Made by a program: the position numbers and the translations under genes
The notes under the pieces: generated by a model
Database searches by the model: none
The model's input: only the letters and a program-made list of their open reading frames with translations
What the model was told of the DNA's origin: nothing
Shown here: piece after piece, positions 1 through 10,100 of the stretch
Layout of the letters: each line of letters starts with the position of its first letter
Numbering within the stretch: position 1 is the first letter of the stretch
Origin: Bugulina stolonifera
Lineage: Eukaryota > Bryozoa > Gymnolaemata > Cheilostomatida > Bugulidae
Direction of reading: 5' to 3'
DNA: 64,000 bases
Assembly (NCBI GenBank): GCA_935421135.1
Contig: OW285191.1
Coordinates: 16,012,700-16,076,699, forward strand

Positions 1-755
1 TATGACTATTTAGGCCTTAAGTACTATAACTACTATAGATATACTAATGAAATGTAAATAATAATTATCATACTATGATATTTTAACCAGTGAAGTTGAA
101 ATTTAAATTAATAATATTTTTAAAATATTAATAATTATAATATAATTTAATATTAATTAAATATTACATATTTTATATTATCCTATTAGGCCTACTTTTA
201 GTGATTCAACTGATTTCTACCTGATATTCTGATCACTTGATTTCGAAATCCTAAATAAAAATAAAAATTAATTAAATTGTACTACGCTTTTCCTTCATTT
301 TAGAGAGTAGGTCATGAGTAGAGAAGTATTTTCTAATGATGCATGTTGGATTCACTTTAACCAACAGGAACGCTATTGCATTGCAAATAACAATACTCGC
401 TAGCTTTGATTTCTTGCCAGCTAAAATATCAATCTCTAAATTAGGTAGCTGATGCAAGTTTTGTTCACATATCTAGGTGCTATCACAAAGCATCCTAAAC
501 ATCAGTCTAAAATAATTTCTATGCAATGGAAATATTATGAGTTTCACTTTGCTGGGCACAAGAGAAGACAACTCCAATTGCACTGTTAAAATGATCAAGA
601 GAAGACAACCACTGCAATAAAGGCTGACTCTTGGAAAACATCACAATTAGCCAATGAAAAAGTCACACATTGTGGCCTTCATCATTGATGAATCATGCTT
701 CAATGATTCTTAACCCAATGCCTACAGTGGTAATTCTTTTAAATTAATGCACCGC

Positions 756-790
756 GTTGTCATTTCAGGGGACCCCCCTGAAATGACAAC
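756..790. repeat. Perfect 35-bp palindrome
   Basis: Two 16-base arms (GTTGTCATTTCAGGGG and its exact reverse complement) flank a 3-base centre, ACC. The perfect pairing suggests a recent or selected structure, or two transposon ends left abutting. A partial match to the arm (GCGTTGTCAT) occurs near 25189, which suggests a dispersed repeat end. Confidence 0.8.
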
Positions 791-962
791 ATAGCGTATT
801 GACATATTTTTGCAATGCGTACTGTAGTTGTTTTTGGCCAGGGATGGGCTGATTTATTTACCTGTTTAAGCGACACATTTTGAAAATCTATACGTGTAAT
901 ATTAATCGAATTAAACCTAATATTATATCCTTGATTAAACACAGTTGTACAAAGAGGTACGT

Positions 963-1041
963 TGTTTGCTCCAAAGGGGTACGTTGTTTGCTACATGACT
1001 GCTAAGGGGTACTTCGGCTAAAAAAGGATGGGAATCCCTGG
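963..1041. mobile_element. End of a hAT-like DNA transposon (relic)
   Basis: Read on the minus strand from about 1041, the sequence runs CAGGGATTCCCATCC, then a T run, then AGCCGAAGTACCCCTTAG. This resembles the common hAT terminus (CAGTGGTTCTCAACC, T run, GTACCCC). A short direct repeat, GGGTACGTTGTTTGCT-like, occurs twice inside. The opposite terminus was not found, so this is probably a fragment. Confidence 0.5.
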
Positions 1042-1359
1042 TATAGAGAATGACTGGTGCTACAATCATGTACGAGTAGCAGTAAATGGTGAGAATATTG
1101 TTGCTGAAATATTTAAAAACTGCAGCTGTGTGAGTTTAACTCTACATGTATGTACATGTAGCTAGCAATTAATACAATGCATTTAGAAGTTATCTTCTCC
1201 TTCATTGAACCTGTGTAAAGTAGAAGACAACTCCAATGTAACAAAGGTTAAAATAGATTATATATTTACAGATGCCTGCAAATGCATGTATAAGGAGATC
1301 AGTTTGTAACAAAATAAATTAAGTTGCTGGTAAGGGTAGGATTCTGAACTTGACAACAT

Positions 1360-1750
1360 GTACATGTGCATTTTGAAATATATGTGCATGTACATACATA
1401 CATTGTACATACATGCAAATGTATACATATACATGTTCACATAGTAATAGACATGTACATACATACATTGTACATACATGCAAATGTATACGTATACATG
1501 TACATGTTCATATAGTAATAGACATGTACATATTCAAATATATGTACATGCAGTAATATACATTTACATATTGTAGTAATGTACATGTGAATATTAGTAA
1601 TATACGTGTACAATCCATACATACATATACATGTACATGTTCATGTGGTAATATACATGTACATATTGCAGTAATATTATACATGTACATATTATTATGG
1701 TAATATACATGTATATGTGCATATTGCAGTAAAACACATATACACATGTC
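1360..1750. repeat. TACATGTA-rich simple-sequence region
   Basis: Imperfect alternation of TACATGTA, ATACATACA and GTAATATACATG over about 390 bp. It is self-complementary at many points. The open frames here are by-products of the repeat, not genes. Confidence 0.8.
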
Positions 1751-1839
1751 TGTATAGTAATATTTTGGAAGTTAATCTGGTCGTAACTTTACTAAGTGAA
1801 ATAAAGACCAAAGCAGTTTGAATTGTATGCACAAATAAT

Positions 1840-1909
1840 CACTGGCTTTCAGTGCTTCGAAGTACTGTGAAATTTGCTTCGTAGTAGTGCGAAGCATCGA
1901 AAGCCAGTG
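1840..1909. repeat. 70-bp imperfect hairpin (MITE-like)
   Basis: The left arm starts CACTGGCTTTC and the right arm ends GAAAGCCAGTG. Pairing continues with few mismatches through GTGCTTCG/CGAAGCAT. The loop is about 16 bases. It may be a small foldback transposon; I could not define a target-site duplication. Confidence 0.6.
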
Positions 1910-1921
1910 TATATACATGTA

Positions 1922-2103
1922 GCCCATCACAGGCTGTAATACAGTTAGTAGATGTACCAACACACAGTAGCTATGAATATGGTAGATCACAGGCTATTAT
2001 ACAGTTAGTAGATGTACCAACACACAGTAGCTATGAATATGGTAGATCACAGGCTATTATACAGTTAGTAGATGTACCAACACACAGTAGCTATGAATAT
2101 GGT
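1922..2103. repeat. 60-bp tandem repeat, three copies
   Basis: Three nearly identical units containing GATCACAGGCTATTATACAG and ending GAATATGGTA lie directly upstream of the acceptor of the exon at 2139. Copies two and three appear identical and the first is slightly diverged. Confidence 0.9.
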
Positions 2104-2138
2104 ACATACAATCAACTGTGACATATTTTTTTCAACAG

Positions 2139-3503
2139 AAACAGCACAAAGTAGATTTGATTGAGGTGAAGATGAAGAATAATCAAGATCTAGCAACTAG
2201 TAAACAACTTGTTGCCATGTGTCAGAAATCTGAGAGGTTCGCTACATCTGGTGATGAGGTCATCACTGTTCAGTGCAGGTAAATTCCAATTAAAGAATTG
2301 TACAAAAAACTAACAACTAACAACAATATACATGTACATGTAGTTACATAGGCTAAATCTACCTTATGGTGGAATGTGAACTCTTCTACGTATAGCCTAC
2401 CTCTAGACACTCGTCCAAACTTTAGCTTCAAGACGCTCACCTTTAGCCTCGCTAAATAAGCTAGAGGACAGAAAAAGGATATGATTAGAGTCATTGATTG
2501 TGAAATTTGTGCCGCCGGAAGTTGACAAGAGGCCATATTGGGCCTGCAATGAAGGGTTATATTGGTCAACCTTTTCTTCTGGTCGTTTTGATTCGTGTTA
2601 AATAGCCCAACATGGCACACAGTGTTTTTCCCAGTGTCACTACTCTCGCAATCAATAGCTCTGGATACGATTAGTGAGTCGAAAGGAAGAGGTAGTCCTC
2701 CATTTTAGAACTTTACAAACTTTCTTGACAAACACTGTAATATTATAATGCCATTTGTAACAAGTGTGCATTTTTTTACAAACTACTGTAATATACTGAT
2801 AGATTGTAAATACTCTAGGAATGGTAGCAGACTGTGTGGTATGTTTCTGGTGGCCATGAACCTCTATCTCAGAACCAGAATAGAACATGATATAGACATC
2901 GTTCTGGAGGTTAAACTAGCTAGAGAAGGCAGGAAACAGTTCATCTCTAGTTTGGTAAGTAGGATGCTCTTGAATAATAAATTTTGTTTATAGAAAGCAA
3001 TTTCTATCACATGTATGACATCATAGGTGTGACATCACATGTATTACATTTACATCACACGTATGACATCACACGTATGACATCACACATATGACATCAA
3101 GCGTATGACATGACACGTATGACATCACACGTATGACATCACACGTATGACAGCACACGTATGACATCACGCGTATGACATCACACGTACGACAGCACAC
3201 GTGTGACATCACACGTATGACATTATACGTATGACAGAACACTTATGACATCACAAGTATGACAGCACACGTATGACATCACAAGCATGACATCACAAGC
3301 ATGACAGCACAAGCATGACATCACAAGCATGACATCACACGAGATGTAAGAAGTAAGAATACAAGTCATATGTCTTTTTTCTTGGTAAATCTACATGTGT
3401 ATAGTTTAACTATTATTTTCAGGCACAATTTGAGGCTCTCTACGACTTTGTGGAGTACTATCTCTCTGAGTTTAATGAGTATTCCAACTTTGCTGATGCT
3501 TAG
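2139..3503 (+). CDS. Receptor-type protein tyrosine phosphatase, last three exons (5' part outside window)
   Basis: Three exons (2139-2278, 2819-2954, 3423-3503) encode the C-terminal 118 residues of an RPTP D2 domain. They have the same lengths and phases as exons 23-25 of the complete paralogue at 7117-17725. The signature region reads VQCRNGSRLCGMF instead of the active HCSAGVGRTG, so this is a pseudophosphatase domain. Splice sites are canonical and the frame is open to TAG at 3501-3503. The middle exon differs from its paralogue by 11 synonymous and no amino-acid changes, which argues for a functional gene continuing left of the window rather than a dead fragment. The whole 118 residues differ at about nine positions. 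No earlier exon is visible in 1-2138. Confidence 0.75.
3005..3345. repeat. 14-bp minisatellite in the last intron of the partial phosphatase gene
   Basis: About 24 imperfect copies of a 14-base unit, CATCACACGTATGA, with variants carrying CAGCAC or CAAGCA. It fills most of the intron 2955-3422. Confidence 0.9.
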
Positions 3504-5036
3504 GAGTTGTGCTCTCAGTTTACAGCACCTTCATAATATATAATAGTGTGAATGTGAATGAAGGCTGTCAAAAAGCAATCACAGTTGATATTATATTTTA
3601 ATTTCCATTATATCGATATATAACACTCTTCACATGTGAATGTGCCATTATATGGGCTATAGTCTAAACTGTATTTTTAATCTTGTTATAATATTATATT
3701 ACTGATCGCAAAGCTATGCTACATTAGGTCACAACTAGTACAGCATAGCATTGATACACCAGGGCTTCTACTACATGGACATGATAGTATACAATTAAAT
3801 AGCAATTTTAATATTTTTATAGAGATTTATAGTACTTGTACAACTGTGCAACTGTGCAAACTGTGCAACTTTTTATGTAGGTTATTTACTGAACTGGTTT
3901 TGTTCTATTACAGATGTTCTATATTCGATGTAATAATAAATCATTTTTGCTTCATTATTAAATTTCTGTATTTCAAGTTACTATCTGCCCTTTTCATGTT
4001 TACACGGCTATGTACATGTACATGTTTATGGGTATATTATAAATTTATACACCTGTGTATTCTATAATATGTACATATACATGTACATGCACTTGTATAT
4101 ATACATGTACATACATTGTACATGTACATGTAAATGCACATGTACATCTATCAATAGACATGTATAATACAGGCCTATATGAATATCTTATATCTTGGAG
4201 CCTATAATATGTGTTATATGCTGCACATATACACTTGTGCATAATAATATACTGTATTGTGTTATCCCATTGTCTATTATAACACCCAGTAGGCTATTAT
4301 ACAGTATATACATGTACATGCAAATTCACATGTATGTATAGCCTTATATTGTGCTTGTTGTGGTGTATAATACAAGAAGGGCTAATTCACCAGTAAAAGG
4401 AAGTGATGACTGGTTCTACATCCTGTTTACGGCCTGAATTCTTAAAGTCATTCACCATCATTTCAAAAATAAACTTGTAGTTCTACTTCACTTGTTATAC
4501 AGAAGTATTAGCTCCTACTGTTGCCACACAGCAGGGCCCAGTGAAAGAAGTTCAAAAGGTCACACAAACTATTTGGTGCTATCATTACTTGCTGTTGATT
4601 TGGATATCGTTTCAGATTAACAACATTGCGTTGAATTATCTATTATTCATCTGATAACAACATATTGTTATATCTCTTTTATTATGTAATTATATGGTAA
4701 AACAATATTGTATCTATGGTATCAACCCAATTGGTCACATGACTATATGGCAGTGTTATATACGTTGTACATGTATATGTAGCATGGCAAATAGTTTACC
4801 AGCTTCAACAAGTGTTTATGATTGTTGATTGACATTGTGTCATGAGAGGGCATTAGCCACTCATATGCTCCAAGTCAACTTGTTAAAATAAATTAATTTC
4901 CTTGTTTATCTAATACAAGTACATCCCTCAGTAAGAGCTAGCAGTCTGTGAGAGGAACACATACACAGTGGTAGTTACAGTCATAGTTATAGACAGGATA
5001 TTGTCAGTTCCTAAGAGAGGATTGCTTAAGAAACGG
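3504..5036. other. Intergenic region after the partial phosphatase gene
   Basis: The first 17 or so bases after the stop still match the sequence after the paralogue's stop at 17725. A further TACATGTA-rich patch lies at 4010-4150, and there is a possible AATAAA near 4468. The short open frames here show no recognisable domain, and I see no gene. Confidence 0.5.
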
Positions 5037-5728
5037 TAAGCTACTAATACAATGTGCTGTAGGTACATGTAAGTCATTAATACAATGTGCTGCAGGTAAG
5101 TTACTAATATAATGTGCTGTAGGTAAGTTACTAATACAATGTGCTGTAGGTAAGTTACTAATACAATGTGCTGTAGGTAAGTTACTAATACAATGTGCTG
5201 TAGGTAAGTTACTAATACAATGTGCTGTAGGTAAGTTACTAATGTAATGTGCTGTAGGTAAGTTACTAATGTAATGTGCCGTAGGTAAGTTACTAATGTA
5301 ATGTGCTGTAGGTAAGTTACTAATGTAATGTGCCGTAGGTAAGTTACTAATGTAATGTGCTGTAGGTAAGTTACTAATGTAATGTGCCGTAGGTAAGCTA
5401 CTAATGTAATGTGCTGTAGGTAAGTTACTAATGTAATGTGCCGTAGGTAAGTTACTAATGTAATGTGCCGTAGGTAAGTTACTAATGTAATGTGCTGTAG
5501 GTAAGTTACTAATGTAATGTGCCGTAGGTAAGTTACTAATGTAATGTGCTGTAGGTAAATTACTAATGTAATGTGCTGTAGGTAAATTACTAATGTAATG
5601 TGCTGTAGGTAAGTTACTAATGTAATGTGCTGTAGGTAAGTTACTAATGTAATGTGCCGTAGGTAAGTTACTAATGTAATGTGCTGTAGGTAAGTTACTA
5701 ATGTAATGTGCTGTAGGTACATGTAAGT
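5037..5728. repeat. 27-bp minisatellite with splice-donor-like core
   Basis: About 25 copies of a 27-base unit built around TAGGTAAGTTACTAAT followed by a GTAATGTGC-type tail. Two subtypes (ATACAA and ATGTAA; TGCTG and TGCCG) are partly segregated along the array, as expected from unequal exchange. Because 27 is divisible by three, long artificial open frames (TYLQHITLV and NLPTAHYIS repeats) cross it on the minus strand; I do not regard these as proteins. Confidence 0.95.
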
Positions 5729-7065
5729 CAATAATACAACGTTTTGTAAGTAGCCTACATTGTTTCAATTACAAAAACACACTTTGCATTCATGTAGTGG
5801 AAGGGTCCTCAGCACTCCTCGATCCAATTATTCTAACGTCCAATTATGCCGACGGAAGACTCATATCACATGATATCCTTACTTTGCTTTCTATCGCCAC
5901 TCAAGATATCCTGGTAAAAATGGGATCCGCTCACAAATACTCCTCCCATTCAGCGGTTGATAATTGATGGGCACTTTATCCACTTTACCAAAGTATCGCC
6001 ATGGCAATTCCCAAACCAGTGTTGCTAAGGCATTTAATTGAACCTAGTGGGCGGGTTACACTCACAGTCACAAGGTTCAAACTCTCCATTGGATCTAATG
6101 CCTACACTACATGTAGGTGACGGCCAAAGCTTCCAGCTAGAATTCAGCGAAACTGAAAGCCAATGAGAATGAGACTTTCCAGTATCCAAGATTATCCTAG
6201 ATCACCTGAAATTATTGTTTTTATAATCCTACACTGACAATGGCATAAAATGTAGAAGAAGTCATAGAGTCATCCAATGCACAGGTACATATACGTCTGC
6301 GACCCGGGGCTCGCAGAGGCTTTGAAAACTGCGGATTCAGTAAGATGAGGGGAGATAACTTTTATGACTTCAACAAAATTGTAATGTTAAAACAGATTTT
6401 TTCTCATCACTTTGCTTCCTTCTGCAGGTCTGTTTGTCAAGTCACTTTGTGAGCGTTTAGTTATTTTATTGGCCTTATTAAAGTGTCCTATATCACACCG
6501 GTCTTAATTGTAATACGATTTTTCTTATTTATTATTATTGTGTGTACCTCTCACTAATGTGTGAAGTCTGCAGTTTACAAATGATTCAATAAGCAGCAGA
6601 CATTTATCAAGCCAATAGCCCACCGGCACCTCAGGTCAGGGCGGAGCAAGCTTTGTATAAAATATCCTCATTTCGGTATTTCTTCAGTCTTAAAATACTT
6701 GTAGTTGGCAATAAAGTCCCAACTATCTTCTACATGTACATGTATGCTGAATTGTCTTAATAAACAAGGACCAGCCTGGTTCTCCAGTAAAATTGAAGAC
6801 CTCGAACATCTAGTGTAGTGACTGATTATAACACTTACATGTATACACACATTGACCCTGGAGCAGGGTCGGACTCAGACCTAGGCATGCATGTTGAAAT
6901 CACAAATTAAGACACATCAGACCTGTTGGTCACTTGTAAAGCTGCCCTATGGCCCTGTATATCTGCTGGTTAGCTCTTATTGGATCAGTTATGGTGTACC
7001 TGATGCATAGACTGTGTGTTATTCGCAATCAGACATTACAATATTCTTTAGCTTCTGTTTTACAG
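5729..7065. other. Upstream region of the complete phosphatase gene
   Basis: I see no coding exon. A short GC-richer patch at about 6300-6330 stands out. An acceptor (TTTTACAG) ends at 7065, so bases 7066-7116 are probably 5' UTR and at least one untranslated exon and the promoter should lie within this stretch. I cannot place the promoter. Confidence 0.4.
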
Positions 7066-7116
7066 CCGAATATCTCTAGAACTACATAGCTCTCTGGGAA
7101 ACATACTGAGGAGATC

Positions 7117-10100
7117 ATGACTGGTATTATAGCCAAGTCACTTGGGATTGGTTTGATGTTGCAGTTTTTTGGTGAGTGATGTTCCATCGCATTATTTCTA
7201 AGTTTGTGTTACTCAGTCTATGTCCTTTACATTGTATTAGGGCTACATGTATTCATTGCACTTAACATTTATCTTGTAGCCCAAGTTTTAAGCCTGCCAT
7301 GTGATTGGCCATCAGGGTCAGGTAAACTAACTCCACACATCCAGGGTCCACAGGCTACTGTTATAGCTGGTAATGAGACGGAGTGTAGAGGCCAGTGTAT
7401 GAGTGAGAGCTCATTTATATGTTCTGCTGTCAACTATAGAAAGGTTAACAGAACTTGTGAACTGTTGACTGAGAATACAGAGACAGCTGTGGTAAATAAT
7501 ACACCTGGTTGGAGTTATTCTCTCAGACCTATTTGTGCAGGTAAAAAGTGGCAAATCTACACTCATTTTTTTCGGTGTTGTTCTGTAAAGCATAGGCCAC
7601 ATTGCCACAATTTCTTTTGCGAATAGCAAATTTTTCCCAATGGCGAATTTGCAAATTCGAATCTACCGTGCCACACTACAAAAGCTGTAAGCAAATTCGC
7701 ACTGGTGAATGTTTGATTTTATCAAATCAATAATATTATTACTTGCCATGTTTCTCATTTGTGACAGTGGCAAGTAAAATTGTCCAATCAAAAAGTTGCG
7801 AATTAGCTGATTCAGTACAGCTATTGCAAAATCACAAATTTTACACAAATTCGCCATTGGCCAAAATTCGCTATTCGCAAACAATTCCCAGCAGTGGGGC
7901 CTATGCATAAGCATTAATGAAATGTTTCTAATGTTAGAATATTGCAGAGCCGTGCACCTAGGCCCTAGCAACGCAGATATCTACACTACATGTAAATAAT
8001 TGCTATGCCCAACATCCTTATAATTATTCAAATTCACAGATTCTGCTTCAATAAGAGCTGAGGAACCATGTACAATGAATGAAATTTGCAATTTAGTTTT
8101 AAACGGGTAATAAGTTTAGAGTTGGAACCTTATCTAAAATGTCCATGAGCAACTGCTACAGTTGTAGCCAAGTTCGCTTGCCTCATGTCAAACTTGTTTC
8201 TACAGGTATCTGGTTACCATGGAGATCTGTAAGATCAAGTATCTCGACACCATTCAATTCATCAACTCAGTCTAGACTACAGGACTGTATGAGAGAATGC
8301 CTTAGAGATCCTAGTGGTGGAGAAGAGTGTAGATCTGTAGCAAAGAGTACTACAGAGTCAGAGTGTAATCTGTATAATAGAACAGTAGATGGTACAGAGT
8401 CTACTACTGGGGATGGTGATATATACTTTAATAGACCTGCTTGGTATCTAGGTAGGTCTACACATGCATGTATTACTCAATGTAGTACATGTAGAAGCTA
8501 AAATGCTTGGTATCTAGATTGGTATAAAATTTTGATATTGATAGAGTTTTGGAAGTTTAAAAGCTCACATATTTCCACATCATTATATGTTACATGGTAT
8601 TCCAGTACTGACTGCTAATATGTATTCAATCAGTAGAGTTATAGTTGTGTGAGCTTGATATCTGACATTTAAGTCATTATATTATTAAATTTATTTCAGA
8701 TTCTGCTAGAGGAACCAGCAATGCTACTATGGTTCAACAGGGAGCTGAAGCTGGCAACTGGCTTCAAATATTTAGTGAGAAAACGATAGCAGTCAGTGGG
8801 TACCTGGTGGGGTGGCAGTATTACATTAGTAATAGTAACAATCACTGTAAATCATATGTTGGTGTGTGGAGAAAGACATCCGGCAAAAATTACAAACTCA
8901 TATCCAGAACTCTGCTGACTCCAGAGAATAAGGAAAGTGGAGGAGTCAGATTCCAGTTCATACAGAATGAAACAGCTCCAGTAGAGAAGGGAGACCTTTT
9001 GTCTGTCTTCTCGTCGTCTTCTACTTTTAGTTGCAGAAGTATTGTTTCTAGTGCTAGTACTGGAGGAAAGGCTGTCGGATTAGCAAGAGAGGCCTCAAAC
9101 TTGCAACAAAATGCCTCAGTCACAATAAAATCATTTAATGGAAAACGTGATCCAGCTCTAAGGGCTTTCACTTCAGGTAACGGTTTACTAATATTTACTT
9201 CATGACATAACATTAATATTTTCATTACATAAATTACCAATATTTTAGTAAGTTTTGCTTCAAGCTGGACAAAACTGTTCAACTTTTTAGCCTCTATTGC
9301 TCAATAACGGAGTGTACCTCAGGTGCTGCATGTCTAGCATCTGACTAAAGTGATGGCAAGTTTTTCCTTTTAAAACCTTGCCATGATACATGCATGCACA
9401 GTGTGTACATTGCCCTGAGACAGCAAAAGCTTCCTGCTCTCCCTCCAACAAAAATCTCTCAGAGACTGCTTGTTTGAATTCATTTGGAGCAGTATTTTCC
9501 TTTCGAAAAGTATCCAAGTTGATTTAGCCTTCCGAAACCGATTAATGCATCTAACGCAACAATAATAGTCATAATAAAAATATGTACTTCTCTTCATGCT
9601 CTTTCTCCAATGCTAGGGCCATATAACGTGCATACAACTATAGACTGAATGTGTATTATTACAATGTTGTTCACATTTCAGCATCTATTAGCATATGATT
9701 TCTCTCCTAGAATACCTGAAACTAAACTCTGCACCACTATTCACTCACATCGCCTCTTTAACTGATGGACAAATCCAGCTGACTCTCCCTCCCCCTTTAA
9801 CATCTGAAGACAGTGTCATAGTAGCTGGGTATAGAGTTATCTGCTCAACAAACTCCACATTAACACATGCAGTACCCTGCTATGATGGTCTAGTATCTAC
9901 CAGTACACAGGAGATTCTACTTACTCTACCAGATGTTACCAAACAGTACTATGCTGCTGTACAGATTGTCAGAAACTTTAATGGTCAAGAACTGATAGAG
10001 AAGGGCATTTCTCCTGTTAGCAACAAGTTCTGCCCAGGTAGACTGTTAATAATCATTATAATTTTATTATATTTGTTGTTGCAGAAATCATGAAGCCATT

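Larger units (their letters stand above)
1..2138. other. Non-coding stretch left of the first phosphatase exon
   Basis: I see no supportable coding exon here. It is AT-rich and holds a perfect short palindrome, the end of a hAT-like transposon, a TACATGTA-rich simple-sequence region, a hairpin and a 60-bp tandem repeat, each listed separately. It probably belongs to a large intron, or several introns, of the phosphatase gene whose last three exons begin at 2139. The equivalent intron in the complete paralogue (16584-16780) is only 197 bp, so this one would be strongly expanded. Confidence 0.5.

Noticed and set aside
2139..3503. Calling the three-exon phosphatase stub a pseudogene
   Set aside because: Intact splice sites and stop, and 11 silent against 0 replacement differences in the middle exon, indicate selection. 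The missing 5' part is probably outside the window.
5037..5728. CRISPR-like array
   Set aside because: Repeats are directly adjacent with no unique spacers, there are no cas genes, and the DNA is eukaryotic. The same applies to the 21-, 22- and 85-bp arrays.
4928..5768. Long minus-strand frames of 254-267 codons made of TYLQHITLV or NLPTAHYIS repeats
   Set aside because: They are read-through of a 27-bp minisatellite whose period is a multiple of three. No signal, domain or splice context supports translation.
8890..9282. 130-codon minus-strand frame opposite RPTP exon 4
   Set aside because: Antisense shadow of a real coding exon; no features of its own.
9681..9710. Acceptor at the first CAG before RPTP exon 5
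   Set aside because: Splicing there brings an in-frame TGA within five codons; the acceptor ending at 9710 keeps the frame and matches the phase.
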